From the NCBI GenBank assembly GCA_030429705.1, contig JAUIES010000001.1, positions 868,001 to 932,000 of the forward strand: DNA of 64,000 nucleotides. The letters are read 5' to 3'. Within the stretch, counting starts at the first letter, position 1. Every line of letters begins with the position of its first letter. This document shows, piece after piece, positions 34,460 to 43,355 of the stretch. Made by a program: the position numbers and the translations under genes. The stretch is from Phycisphaerae bacterium. Its GTDB lineage: Bacteria > Planctomycetota > Phycisphaerae > Phycisphaerales > UBA1924. The notes under the pieces are model-generated. The model was not told the origin of the DNA. It searched no databases and worked only from the letters and a program-made list of their open reading frames with translations.

Positions 34460-35298
34460 GGATTCGATCCTCCGTCAGGGCGATACTCTACGCCCAGATC
34501 TTCCCAGGTGAGAAACACCCCCGGTTGTTCCCACGCACCAGTGGCGCGATTATTGCCAAGGTGCAATGGCACCAACCCGCCGTACCGAGCAAGGGGCTTG
34601 TTCGAAATCGAGCGGTTCCCGTACAACTCGACCGTGACGAACCAGATCTCCGGCGTTGCGGTCAGAGTCGATGCAACTGCGTTACGAAGCTGATTGTTGA
34701 GACCAAGTTCAGAAGCGAGCGAGAGAATATCCGCCCGTTCGAGTTCGCCCTTCTCGGCTTTGGCATCGAGCAACTTGTTGACAAACTCAGCGCCTTCATC
34801 GAGCCCGAGCATGTGCTCGGCCACGGCTTGCAGCACGATCGGCTCCGCGGCATTGACACTGATCTCGTATGGACCGAGTGGTCTTTGAAGATCCTTGAAC
34901 GGCACCCGCTCTTCCTTGCACAGCAACTTCAGACGCTCGCTGATAGCGAACGCATCGTTGTATGCGTTCGGGCCGGCTGCAGTCGGATCGAGAATCGTCC
35001 CCTGTCCATCTTCCATGAACACCATCAGCATTGTGCCATCAGGCAACTCGAGATCCAGCGCGTGCCCGCCTTCGCCGAGCGCATCGCGAATGGTGCGTGC
35101 GTTCTGCTGCCCAAGCCACGCAGAGATGGCTTCTTGAATACCTTTGGCTGCATGATGCTCGCGATAGGCAAGCACCTGCCGACTCACATTTCGAGCCTTC
35201 GCCGAGTTGCGTTCGACAGCGAGCGCCAGGCCGAGTGCGATGACGATTGACAGCAACAGTACCAGTGGCATGACGAATCCGGGGCGTTCAGTGTGCAT
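34456..35298 (-). CDS. gspK: GspK-like minor pseudopilin
   Basis: This 280-residue protein begins RPGFVMPLVLLLSIVIALGLALAVE: a short leader, Gly-Phe cleavage site, and no Glu at +5. That absence is the mark of GspK, the pseudopilus-tip protein. A long helical globular domain follows with ILSLASELGLNNQ and KLLDAKAEKGE motifs, as in the GspK alpha domain. Length is close to GspK (about 320). It overlaps the GspJ-like stop by 1 nt (TGATG). Confidence 0.75.
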   Translation of the reverse strand: MHTERPGFVMPLVLLLSIVIALGLALAVERNSAKARNVSRQVLAYREHHAAKGIQEAISAWLGQQNARTIRDALGEGGHALDLELPDGTMLMVFMEDGQGTILDPTAAGPNAYNDAFAISERLKLLCKEERVPFKDLQRPLGPYEISVNAAEPIVLQAVAEHMLGLDEGAEFVNKLLDAKAEKGELERADILSLASELGLNNQLRNAVASTLTATPEIWFVTVELYGNRSISNKPLARYGGLVPLHLGNNRATGAWEQPGVFLTWEDLGVEYRPDGGSNP

Positions 35299-36491
35299 CA
35301 GCCACCCCCACCTGGTCGTGATGGACCACCTGTCCCCGGGTTGCCGTCATTTCGACCGCCGCCGCGATTGTCCTGGCGTGTCCCTTGAGGCCTGTCGCCG
35401 CGTTGTTGGCGCGTGGTGGTTGTGCGATCACGATTGCCACCGCCGAGTCGGCCGGTGTTGGTCCCGTTATTATTGCCGCCGTTGTTGCCGCCAGCGCCAT
35501 TGCCATTCCCATCGGGTGCCGGAGCTGCGTCGGGGTCATCGGATTCTTCTTCTTCGATGATCGTTGGATCAGGTCCATTGAGCCAACCTACTTCGAACAT
35601 CCAATTGCTGTAGATGCCGCTGTAGGTTTCGATCTCGACCTCGACATAGGCTGGCAGATCGGTTGCGGTGCGTGCTGCATACACCGGCTTGCGGAAGGCA
35701 TTATCGAACGCAAGGAACCGGCATTTCTTGATGCCGCGCACGAGCGGGTACGCTTCGGCTGCTGCTCGAAGCATGTCGTCAGAACTTTCAGGCAACCCGG
35801 CCTGGATGCGCGCGATCTCGTCTGGAAACACCGGCCTCCACCACAGCGTCCAGCCGGGCTCGTAGTCGCGGCCAACCCGCTCGCCACCCGAGGGTGTCAT
35901 GCCGTTGTTCATCAGCAGCATCTCGCGTGCGCCATTGGGGCGTAACTCGAATACACCTCGAACAGCACCACTGATGCCATAAACCTCCGGACCGGACTCA
36001 ACATCAAACCCGTTGGCAGCCCAGCCTCGAGTTGGCAGCCGAAGCGATGCTGGAATCGGTGCGCGAGGAAACACCATCTCGAACCGCTGCGGCGCTCCCA
36101 TCGGATCATTGGGAATGCCCGGGACTAATCGAGAGACTTCGAGCAACTCGGCCGACATGTCATATTCCAGAATGACGCGAGGCCGATTGCCGTCGTTGTC
36201 CCATGCAGGATCTTCGGTCTCGAGAACCTCGCCGTTGCCCAGTTGTTCGCGGGCCTCCTGATCGGTCGCTTCGAGACTCTCCTGACTGATCTCGGACATG
36301 AGCATCGCGTTGAACGATCGCCGAAGGACGATCTGCAGCGTGCCCATCTCCCGGGTCTGATGAAACTGTCGGTCGAGTGTGCTTTCGCTGCGCTCCATCA
36401 GACTGAACAGCCCGAGTGCTGTCAAAAGTACAGCACCGCCAATGACCGCTGCGAGGACCGTTTCCAGCAATGTGAAGCCGCGACGCACCAT
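35298..36491 (-). CDS. gspJ: GspJ-like minor pseudopilin with disordered tail
   Basis: This 397-residue pseudopilin starts VRRGFTLLETVLAAVIGGAV, cleaved before Phe with Glu at +5. It has a normal-length globular domain like GspJ, about 280 residues. A tail of roughly 80 residues follows, made of Asn, Gly, Thr, Arg, Pro and Asp (runs of NNGG, then RGD and GGGRN-type units) and ending PGGGG. GspJ proteins are usually about 200 residues. The tail may be extracytoplasmic and could affect pilus packing or surface binding. The start overlaps the GspI-like stop by 1 nt (TAATG); the longer frame to 36530 is not used. Confidence 0.75.
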   Translation of the reverse strand: MVRRGFTLLETVLAAVIGGAVLLTALGLFSLMERSESTLDRQFHQTREMGTLQIVLRRSFNAMLMSEISQESLEATDQEAREQLGNGEVLETEDPAWDNDGNRPRVILEYDMSAELLEVSRLVPGIPNDPMGAPQRFEMVFPRAPIPASLRLPTRGWAANGFDVESGPEVYGISGAVRGVFELRPNGAREMLLMNNGMTPSGGERVGRDYEPGWTLWWRPVFPDEIARIQAGLPESSDDMLRAAAEAYPLVRGIKKCRFLAFDNAFRKPVYAARTATDLPAYVEVEIETYSGIYSNWMFEVGWLNGPDPTIIEEEESDDPDAAPAPDGNGNGAGGNNGGNNNGTNTGRLGGGNRDRTTTTRQQRGDRPQGTRQDNRGGGRNDGNPGTGGPSRPGGGG

Positions 36492-37066
36492 TACCCGTTC
36501 ACCCCGTTGTTGCTGAACTCCTGCAGCCATTCCATCATGCCCTCGGGCGTGCGGAATCGTTTCATGATCGAGTCGGGATTGCGCACAGCCATCGGATTGA
36601 CGATGCGTTTGAGTGTCAGGTCGGCGGGGACACCGGTGAGAGATGGATTCACGCCATCGATTTGTTCCTTCCAGATGCGCACCGTGACGAGTTCGAGCAG
36701 ATTGTCGAGTTTGATGCCTGAGGTTCGGCCGGCCTGGGCTTGAGCGCCAGCGCGGTCGATTTTCAGGTTTGCTTTCTCTTCGTCAATCTTCCAGTAGTAC
36801 CGAAACTCGCCGTTCGCGCCATACGCGATCGGGAGCGCGTCACTGGGGAGCGCTTTCTCGTTATCGAGGTACTGCAGCATGATACGGTTGGCCATCTCGG
36901 CAGCACCGAGTTGCGACTCCTGACGACTGTGCGCCCCGTGGACATAACCGAGCCCGCTGACGAGCGTGACGGAGATCATTGCGACAAGCACGCTCGCAAG
37001 AACAACCTCGATCATGGTCGTGCCGCGACGCGAGGCAAACTTGGATGGACATGGTGCGCTGTTCAC
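36491..37066 (-). CDS. gspI: GspI-like minor pseudopilin
   Basis: This 191-residue pseudopilin begins with a basic leader and SRRGTTMIEVVLASVLVA, cleaved after Gly with Glu at +5. The first mature residue is Thr instead of the usual Phe or Met, which is tolerated in minor pseudopilins. Then a helix and a short globular domain follow. The length is longer than E. coli GspI (about 125). The start is GTG at 37066; four bases separate it from the gspG stop. Its place between gspG and gspJ supports GspI; GspH is missing. Confidence 0.65.
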   Translation of the reverse strand: MNSAPCPSKFASRRGTTMIEVVLASVLVAMISVTLVSGLGYVHGAHSRQESQLGAAEMANRIMLQYLDNEKALPSDALPIAYGANGEFRYYWKIDEEKANLKIDRAGAQAQAGRTSGIKLDNLLELVTVRIWKEQIDGVNPSLTGVPADLTLKRIVNPMAVRNPDSIMKRFRTPEGMMEWLQEFSNNGVNG

Positions 37067-37069
37067 AAG

Positions 37070-37492
37070 TTACTCGTCGCTGGTGAGATCCATCGTCCAG
37101 AAATCGATGTCATCCTGTGTGCCGGCTTGTTTATCTGGGCCGTAACTCATCAGGGTGTACGGGCGGCCGTTGGCGCCTTGCGGATTGAAGTAGAACTGCG
37201 TTTTCCAAGCATCATCAAGCATGCTCGCTTTGATGTAGTTCTTTTGAACCAGGACATCGAGGCTGTTGGGGGGGCTGCCGTTGCCTTCCGCCATGAATGA
37301 ATCGACCTGCCCGCCGAGCGTGTTCATGGTGGTCTTGGTGATGCGAACCTTGGTCGATTGGCTTCGCCCGAGCAGTGCGACCGCGGCTCCGGCGGTCAAG
37401 AGCCCGATGAGCACGACCACCAGCGAGATTTCGAGCAACGAGAAACCGCCTCGTGTAGCGTAACGCATGCGATTTGGAGTTGTGGTTGACAT
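37070..37492 (-). CDS. gspG: GspG-like major pseudopilin
   Basis: This 140-residue protein has the classic start RGGFSLLEISLVVVLIGLLT (Gly-Phe site, Glu at +5). It then has the GspG body: AWKTQFYFNPQG near the middle (beta-hairpin region) and the calcium-loop-like YGPDKQAGTQDDIDFW end, typical of GspG's YxxGxDxxxGGxxDxxDI. This protein would form the shaft of the pseudopilus. It follows gspF with a 37-nt gap. Confidence 0.88.
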   Translation of the reverse strand: MSTTTPNRMRYATRGGFSLLEISLVVVLIGLLTAGAAVALLGRSQSTKVRITKTTMNTLGGQVDSFMAEGNGSPPNSLDVLVQKNYIKASMLDDAWKTQFYFNPQGANGRPYTLMSYGPDKQAGTQDDIDFWTMDLTSDE

Positions 37493-37529
37493 GAAACGAT
37501 CCTTTCTATCTTGAACACAACGGGTGCGA

Positions 37530-38738
37530 TCAGGTCGCCTGCCCGGTCAGTTGAATCATGGGCAACATCACCGACATGATGATGCTGCCAATAAACATGA
37601 ACATGAACACAATCAACAATGGCTCGAGCGCGCTGAGCATTCGTTCAGTCTTGCGGTCGAGATCGTCAGCCATATCTTCTGCCAGACCATCAAACGCCGT
37701 CTCGAGATCGCCCGAACGGTCCGCAGCCACCAGCAATCGGCGCGTTGCGATTGGCAAAGACTCGACGCGCTCGATGAGCACCCGCAGCACGCCGCCTTCG
37801 ATGAGTTTGCTGCGCAGTTGCGAAAGATCCTTGCGCAGGACGGGGTGTGAGATTGATTCGACCCCAATGCCAAGTGCGTCGGCCAGCGGGATGCCCGATC
37901 GGGTCATCGCAGCCATCACAGTAAAGAACCGCGTGAGTTCCTGAATGACCACGATCTCTTTCATACCCGGCATGACGCGCATGAACTTGCCAATGAACAC
38001 GCCGAGCGGCTGCCTTGCCAGCACCGCCACAAAAATCAGCGCGATCACCCCGATACCGACGAACAACGCGTTGTCACGAATGAAGGTACCGATCGCAAGA
38101 ACCACAGCGGTATATGTGGGCAGTTCAATATTCGCTTCAATGAGGGCGTTGCCGATCTTTGGCACGATGAAGGTCATCATGAAGACACCGGCGAGCATAC
38201 TGATCGTCATGACGATCGCCGGATAGATCAGCAGGGTGATCGCCTTACCTGCTATGCGAAGTTGTCGACGGATGTTGATCGCGAGTTGAGAGGCAGCCCC
38301 GGCGAGGTCGCCGCTTCGCTCGGCTGCCCGGTACACCGCGATGGTGACTCGATCGAACGACCCAACCTTGCGGCAGGCATCGGCAAAGGTCATGCCCGAC
38401 GCGACATCGTCTTTCAGTTGCTCGACAATCGGGCGACTCTGTGGTGACACCACGCTCATAGCCACCTCCAGCGCTTCGACAAGAGGCACCCCTCGATTGA
38501 GCAACTGGGCAAGTTGCGTGTTGAGTTCGGCGTGGTCTTTCGGCTTGAGTTTGCGGGGTGGGTTCAGGAACGCTGGCATGCGCCAGGTCTGGAGCAACAC
38601 CAACTTGTCTTTGCGGAGTGTCTCGGCGAGCACGCGTTCGTTCTTGGCATGGCGCAGACCCATGGTCCGTCCGCCGCTGGGTTTGGCGGCGAGAAAAAGG
38701 AACGATCCGGGGCTTGGCGCTGCTCTAGACATGGTCAT
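37530..38738 (-). CDS. gspF: GspF-like inner-membrane platform protein
   Basis: This 402-residue protein is the type II secretion / type IV pilus inner-membrane core (GspF/PilC). Two T2SSF repeats are clear: LAQLLNRGVPLVEALEVA and FFTVMAAMTRSGIPLADALGIG, each with the cytoplasmic helix and a membrane helix, and a third membrane helix (EPLLIVFMFMFIGSIIMSVML) at the end. An N-terminal cytoplasmic part of about 60 residues precedes them. ATGs at 38738 and 38732 are both possible. A TACACT about 9 nt upstream could be a -10 box for a leaderless or short-leader start. It is the first gene of the operon, with no gspE nearby. Confidence 0.9.
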   Translation of the reverse strand: MTMSRAAPSPGSFLFLAAKPSGGRTMGLRHAKNERVLAETLRKDKLVLLQTWRMPAFLNPPRKLKPKDHAELNTQLAQLLNRGVPLVEALEVAMSVVSPQSRPIVEQLKDDVASGMTFADACRKVGSFDRVTIAVYRAAERSGDLAGAASQLAINIRRQLRIAGKAITLLIYPAIVMTISMLAGVFMMTFIVPKIGNALIEANIELPTYTAVVLAIGTFIRDNALFVGIGVIALIFVAVLARQPLGVFIGKFMRVMPGMKEIVVIQELTRFFTVMAAMTRSGIPLADALGIGVESISHPVLRKDLSQLRSKLIEGGVLRVLIERVESLPIATRRLLVAADRSGDLETAFDGLAEDMADDLDRKTERMLSALEPLLIVFMFMFIGSIIMSVMLPMIQLTGQAT

Positions 38739-38918
38739 TGAAGTGTACGAGTCAGACCGGCTACATATTGCATTGCACAAAACAACGGTGACGATGCCGT
38801 TACCCCGACGGGACGACGATCCATGCAGATGCCCGTGTCGGTACTATCCCGTTGATTCGAGAGGTTCATACGCTGACAATATCGGCCCGAATAGCCTGAC
38901 CTCACAAGAGACCAAATT

Positions 38919-39986
38919 ATGGCCACAGATACCAAACCAAGCCCCGACAGCGTGATGCGTTCGCTCTACAAACACCACGCTGGCGAAGGGCTCAAGTTTG
39001 ACGCGGCCCGCCCGAAGCCGGTCGCCGGCCCACGCGATGTCATTATCCGGGTCAAGAAAGTCGGTATCTGTGGGACAGATCGGCACATCTGGCAGTGGGA
39101 CGAATGGGCAGCGGGCCGAATCCCGGTGGGCATCGTCACCGGGCACGAGTTCGTCGGATTCATCGAAGAAGTCGGGTCGGCGGTCACCAAATACCACCCC
39201 GGGCAGCGTGTCTCGGCAGAAGGGCACATCTTTTCGGGCACCGACTACAACAGCCGAACCGGCAACGCCCACATCGCCAGCGACACCAGCATCATCGGCA
39301 TCGACCGCGACGGGTGCTTTGCCGACTTCGTGAAAGTCCCCGAAGATAATGTCTGGCCGGTTCACGCTGATATTTCGGATCGTCTGGCAGCGACTTTCGA
39401 TCCCCTCGGCAACGCGGTCCACACGGTCATGTCGGCCGGTGTGAGCGCCCAGACGGTGCTCATCTCTGGCGTTGGCATCATCGGGCTGATGGCGGTCACC
39501 GTCGCGCGGGCAGCTGGCGCGTCACGCATTTTCTGTTCCGATGTCAATCCGCCCCGGCTCGCCCTTGCCAAGAAACTCGGGGCCGCCGAAGCGTACGACG
39601 CACGCGATACCGGCTGGCTCGACGACATTCGCACGCAAACCGGGGGCGAGGGTGTCGATGTGCTGCTTGAAATGTCCGGAGCGGACGCTGCGTTTTCGCA
39701 AGGGTTCCGAGCGCTTCGCAACGGCGGCCGGGCAGCATTGCTCGGACTCCCCGCCAAGCAACTCACCTTTGATTTCAACGAGCACATCATCTTCAAAGGA
39801 TGCACAGTGCTCGGAATCAACGGACGGCGCGTGTGGGAGACCTGGTATCAGATGGAGAAACTCCTGCTGTCAGGACGACTCGATCTCGACGACATCATCA
39901 CGCACGAATATCCGCTCGAAGAATTCGAGACAGCCTTCCAGACGATGATCTCCGGCGAGGGCATCAAAGTGCTGATGAATCTCTGA
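38919..39986 (+). CDS. L-threonine 3-dehydrogenase-like MDR enzyme lacking structural zinc
   Basis: This 355-residue medium-chain dehydrogenase closely follows E. coli TDH: VGICGTDRHIWQWDEW (catalytic zinc Cys51, then the TDH signature), GHEFVG (His76, Glu77), the FDPLGNAVHT segment, and ISGVGIIGLMAV nucleotide-binding loop. TDH oxidises threonine to 2-amino-3-ketobutyrate with NAD+. The four cysteines that bind structural zinc in E. coli TDH are aligned here, without gaps, to Ser106, Asp109, Ser112 and Ala120, so that zinc site is absent. A threonine dehydrogenase is the best call, but a related sugar or polyol dehydrogenase cannot be excluded. It has no 2-amino-3-ketobutyrate ligase next door. 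Confidence 0.8.
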   Translation: MATDTKPSPDSVMRSLYKHHAGEGLKFDAARPKPVAGPRDVIIRVKKVGICGTDRHIWQWDEWAAGRIPVGIVTGHEFVGFIEEVGSAVTKYHPGQRVSAEGHIFSGTDYNSRTGNAHIASDTSIIGIDRDGCFADFVKVPEDNVWPVHADISDRLAATFDPLGNAVHTVMSAGVSAQTVLISGVGIIGLMAVTVARAAGASRIFCSDVNPPRLALAKKLGAAEAYDARDTGWLDDIRTQTGGEGVDVLLEMSGADAAFSQGFRALRNGGRAALLGLPAKQLTFDFNEHIIFKGCTVLGINGRRVWETWYQMEKLLLSGRLDLDDIITHEYPLEEFETAFQTMISGEGIKVLMNL

Positions 39987-39989
39987 CAC

Positions 39990-40014
39990 ACTGATCGCTG
40001 AACAACCGATCAGT
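39990..40014. terminator. Possible bidirectional terminator between convergent genes
   Basis: An 8-bp perfect stem (39990-39997 with 40007-40014, arm ACTGATCG) lies between the TDH stop and the stop of the FG-GAP gene, whose last codon overlaps the right arm. Neither strand has a good T run, so the call is tentative. Confidence 0.35.
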
Positions 40015-42685
40015 CATCAGGTCCGTGCGGATCGTGCGTCAGGTCGGCAAGCACCGCAGCGCGATCGCCAAGCGCATCGCGGACCGACCGAGCGTCGAGT
40101 AACGACAACAAGTTCTTGACACTAAGTTGATTGTTTTGATGCAGGATCTGCAACTGCGACCGAAGGCCTCGGCGACGGGCCTCCGCTTCCAAAGCGGCGA
40201 GAATGGTCGATCGCTGATCGGTGGTTCGCCATGTGATGACCCGTCTGCTGCCACCAATATACTCTTCGACCGAGATCATCTGTGGCACTGTGACGCTTCC
40301 GATCTCTGTTTTCGCAAAAACGGGTGTCACCGGATAGTCAACCGAACCTGACAAGTAGTGCACACGAACGATGTACTCGCGTGTTTCCTCGACCCCGCCG
40401 AAGTGCAGCCAGAACGGACCGGCTCCAATCCCACTCGTACTTGTGATATCGCGCCGAGCGACGAACTCGCCAGTTTCGGCATCAAGCAACTCGACCCGCG
40501 TCCCCACTGCCGATGCGTTCGTCCCACCCAACCCCGCACCTGTCACGCGCACTTTGAGAAACGATGCATTGTCAGTGTCGTTGCGAATGAGTGCGACTTC
40601 GTAGTATCCAACGATGCTCATGTCCAGATCGCCGTCGTTATCGAAGTCAACAAATCGCGCATCGGATGGATACCGAATACTGGTCGAGAGAATCTGGGCT
40701 GATCCAAAATTGCCGTGCCCGTCGTTGAGACGCAACTCGACGCGGCTGGAGTAAAACGAACGCAACAGCATGTCGAGATCGCCGTCGTTGTCGACATCGC
40801 CAAACTCGGCACCACTCCACCGCATGGTCTGGCTGTCAGGCACGATCGTCGGGTCGGCGGTAAACCCCCCGCTGCCGTCATTGATCAGCATGCCGTTGCC
40901 TTGACCGAGGTAGTGTGTGCCATTGAAAATGTCGAGGTCACCGTCGTTATCGAAGTCGGCAGCCGTGCTATTGGAATAGACAAAATTTACACGCTGGATT
41001 GGCGTTGTCAGTTGCGTCAGTGCGAATTGGTCATCGGCATTCGTCGCCAACCATACACCTTCGAACCCCCCCGATCGCAATACATCTGGTTTGCCGTCAT
41101 TGTTGAAGTCTGCATCGAGGTAGGTCCCGTATCGCCAGGTACCCAGAACACCGGACATCAGGCTTGACAGAGCCGACCGATCGAATGCGAGATCGCCATC
41201 CTCGGTCACACTTCCCTGTGCGAAAATCGGCGTGTACCCGTAACTCGTGGTCAAGTCATTCCGGCCGTCCCCATCGAGATCTGGCACGCCTGATGACACT
41301 GACCAGGACATTCCTGCGCCCGGGTACCCTTCAACACTGAAGCGTCCATTCCCGTTATTGCGCTGCACGCCTCGATACGCCGACACGAGATCGATGTCGC
41401 CGTCGTTGTCAATGTCCGCCATCGACGATTGATAATAAAGCAACATGCTGTCCTGCACCTGCAGGAACTGTCCGCGGCTTGTCCCGAGTTGCACGCTCCC
41501 GTAGTACCCACCGATGATCAGGTCGAGATAGCCATCGTTATTGAAATCGTTCCACGCCTGCGTCATGGCGTAACGAATCTTCGCGTTGTCGAGACCAGTT
41601 TCCGTCGTGACATTGGTCAAAGCGATGTCCGTTGACTCGGCGGTGGTAAATGCTGATGGTGGTACGACCGACCAGTTCTTGTCCGATGGCCCTTTCCATT
41701 CGAAGATCAATGAAACCGCGCCCCCCCACTCGAAGCAACGCACATCAATCGTGTGCACTCCTTCCTTGAGCGATGTGGATGCGGTTCGCGACCGATAGGA
41801 GTGCCGGCCATCGTTGTTCACAAGCAACTCGCCGTTGAGCCGCATCGTTGAACCATCGTCGCTCGACAGGCGAAACTGCCAATTGCCGGATTCCGGGATC
41901 ACCAGCCCACCAAACACGCGCATTGCAACGCGGTCTGTGCCAAGGTCAGGATGTACAGTGCTGCGTGTTGGCAGCCACGCAATTTGGCGTTGATTGGTTT
42001 GCAAGTCAAACAGTGTGAAGTTGAGATTCTCGACCGATCGGTGCTCCCGATGCCCGTCCAGCCAGGACACTACCAGAGGTGACTCCACCTCTTTCAAAAT
42101 GGACGCGGGTATCACCTGGACATTGTCGATCCCCCAACTCTCGTCTGTGCCATCGCGTCGCAATGCAGCAGAAAACTCGATCTGTTCGCGCGTTCCCGTC
42201 GCGGTAAAACGCGTTGTGACCTGTCGCATGACAATGTCCCGACGCTTGTCGTACGCGATGTCTTCAAATCGATCCAGCCACATGGCGCTTTGATCAAAAG
42301 TCTCGTTGTCGTGGGCGTACGAAAATCGGTGCGAAAAGATGTCCTTGCCGCCCACGCGCACTTGAAACCGATCGTTCCGCCGGGTCCCTTCCCAATGGTC
42401 AAAGAGGAAGAGATCAAAAACGACAGCATACTCAACGCCACGCGTTGTTTCGACTGTCAGCGTGGTCGAAGGCAGACGCCCCTTGCCACGCCCACCAACC
42501 GCGTCGCCATACGGCCCCATGAATGAGCCGAGCTCTGAGTGCGAGCCTTTGGTGACATTGGACCATTCGTTGCCGTAGCCCGACTCAAAGTCTGACTCAT
42601 ACGGAACTGCTGCTGTCTGACTCGAAGCCAAACCAGTCATCCCGTACGAAGCGAGAATTGGAGCAAAAAACACGATCCAGCGCAT
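40010..42685 (-). CDS. Secreted FG-GAP/VCBS repeat protein with PA14 and ASPIC/UnbV regions
   Basis: This 891-residue protein has a signal peptide (MRWIVFFAPILASYGMTGLASSQ). It then shows a first beta region, a PA14-like segment near residues 240-345 (SGNWQFRLSSDDGSTMRLNG, HTIDVRCFEWGGAVS), and at least seven FG-GAP/VCBS calcium-binding repeats of the form DxDNDGDLD (for example DFDNDGDLDIF, DVDNDGDLDML). A C-terminal stretch after SFLKVRVTGAG resembles the ASPIC/UnbV domain (VGTRVELLDAETGEFVA, YIVRVHYLSG). The repeats probably form an integrin-like beta-propeller; PA14 often binds sugars. Such secreted mosaics are common in planctomycetes and may act in glycan binding or adhesion. The function is not established. 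Confidence 0.8.
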   Translation of the reverse strand: MRWIVFFAPILASYGMTGLASSQTAAVPYESDFESGYGNEWSNVTKGSHSELGSFMGPYGDAVGGRGKGRLPSTTLTVETTRGVEYAVVFDLFLFDHWEGTRRNDRFQVRVGGKDIFSHRFSYAHDNETFDQSAMWLDRFEDIAYDKRRDIVMRQVTTRFTATGTREQIEFSAALRRDGTDESWGIDNVQVIPASILKEVESPLVVSWLDGHREHRSVENLNFTLFDLQTNQRQIAWLPTRSTVHPDLGTDRVAMRVFGGLVIPESGNWQFRLSSDDGSTMRLNGELLVNNDGRHSYRSRTASTSLKEGVHTIDVRCFEWGGAVSLIFEWKGPSDKNWSVVPPSAFTTAESTDIALTNVTTETGLDNAKIRYAMTQAWNDFNNDGYLDLIIGGYYGSVQLGTSRGQFLQVQDSMLLYYQSSMADIDNDGDIDLVSAYRGVQRNNGNGRFSVEGYPGAGMSWSVSSGVPDLDGDGRNDLTTSYGYTPIFAQGSVTEDGDLAFDRSALSSLMSGVLGTWRYGTYLDADFNNDGKPDVLRSGGFEGVWLATNADDQFALTQLTTPIQRVNFVYSNSTAADFDNDGDLDIFNGTHYLGQGNGMLINDGSGGFTADPTIVPDSQTMRWSGAEFGDVDNDGDLDMLLRSFYSSRVELRLNDGHGNFGSAQILSTSIRYPSDARFVDFDNDGDLDMSIVGYYEVALIRNDTDNASFLKVRVTGAGLGGTNASAVGTRVELLDAETGEFVARRDITSTSGIGAGPFWLHFGGVEETREYIVRVHYLSGSVDYPVTPVFAKTEIGSVTVPQMISVEEYIGGSRRVITWRTTDQRSTILAALEAEARRRGLRSQLQILHQNNQLSVKNLLSLLDARSVRDALGDRAAVLADLTHDPHGPDD

Positions 42686-42865
42686 GTGGCACCTTTCCCA
42701 AAGGGGTTTTCACAGTGCTCTTCGGCGGTCGGTTGAGCCCTCAAGGCACATTTACGCCCTGCTGGCGATTGGTTGCGCCAGTTGTACCGAATGGTAAAAC
42801 TGGGCCAATCCACATGCATGTATTCGGACGAAGGAACATTTCCCCGGATGGACCGATCGACCTTA

Positions 42866-43312
42866 TCAATCAATCCAGGCGTATCGCCTCAGCGTCTTGA
42901 GCAAAGTGTCCAGTTGCGAATTCGATGCCGGATCAGCAGCCCACACCCAGCGTCCGCCGTCGTACCAACTTGAGACGAAAACCAACGGTGGCGTTGGGAC
43001 ACCGGCTGCTTCGTTCGATCCCGTCTCCACGCCCGCGAGCGCCTCGATCGCTAGCCATACTGCAGACACCTGATCTGGCGTGAGTCGCCTCGTCGCTGGC
43101 GGGTACCAGTTGCCGTCTGGGGTCGGACCTGTAGCCGCTCGAAAAACACGGTCAGGCTCGACGATAAACAAAGCACCGGATCGATCAGGCCCAGCGGGCT
43201 CGCGGACCTCCAGCGAAAAATCGGATGGAACCGGATTGTCGGTCACCCTCGCCGAATTCGCGGCGCACCCGCCGAGGGTACAAATCACACTTGCCAAAAC
43301 CATCCTGTGCAT
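42866..43312 (-). CDS. Small lipoprotein of unknown function
   Basis: This 148-residue protein has a lipoprotein signal with lipobox LGGC (Cys16). The rest has two blocks with FIVEPDRVFRAATG and PPLVFVSSWYDGGRWVW, mixed polar/aromatic. I recognise no family. The start at 43312 is used because the open frame further upstream only reads the antisense strand of pheT. A second Met at 43303 also gives a lipobox. It is divergent from pheT, with about 43 nt between them. Confidence 0.65.
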   Translation of the reverse strand: MHRMVLASVICTLGGCAANSARVTDNPVPSDFSLEVREPAGPDRSGALFIVEPDRVFRAATGPTPDGNWYPPATRRLTPDQVSAVWLAIEALAGVETGSNEAAGVPTPPLVFVSSWYDGGRWVWAADPASNSQLDTLLKTLRRYAWID

Positions 43313-43355
43313 GGCAAGAGTGTACAGCACAGTCACGCCCCTATCCTTGAGTCCT

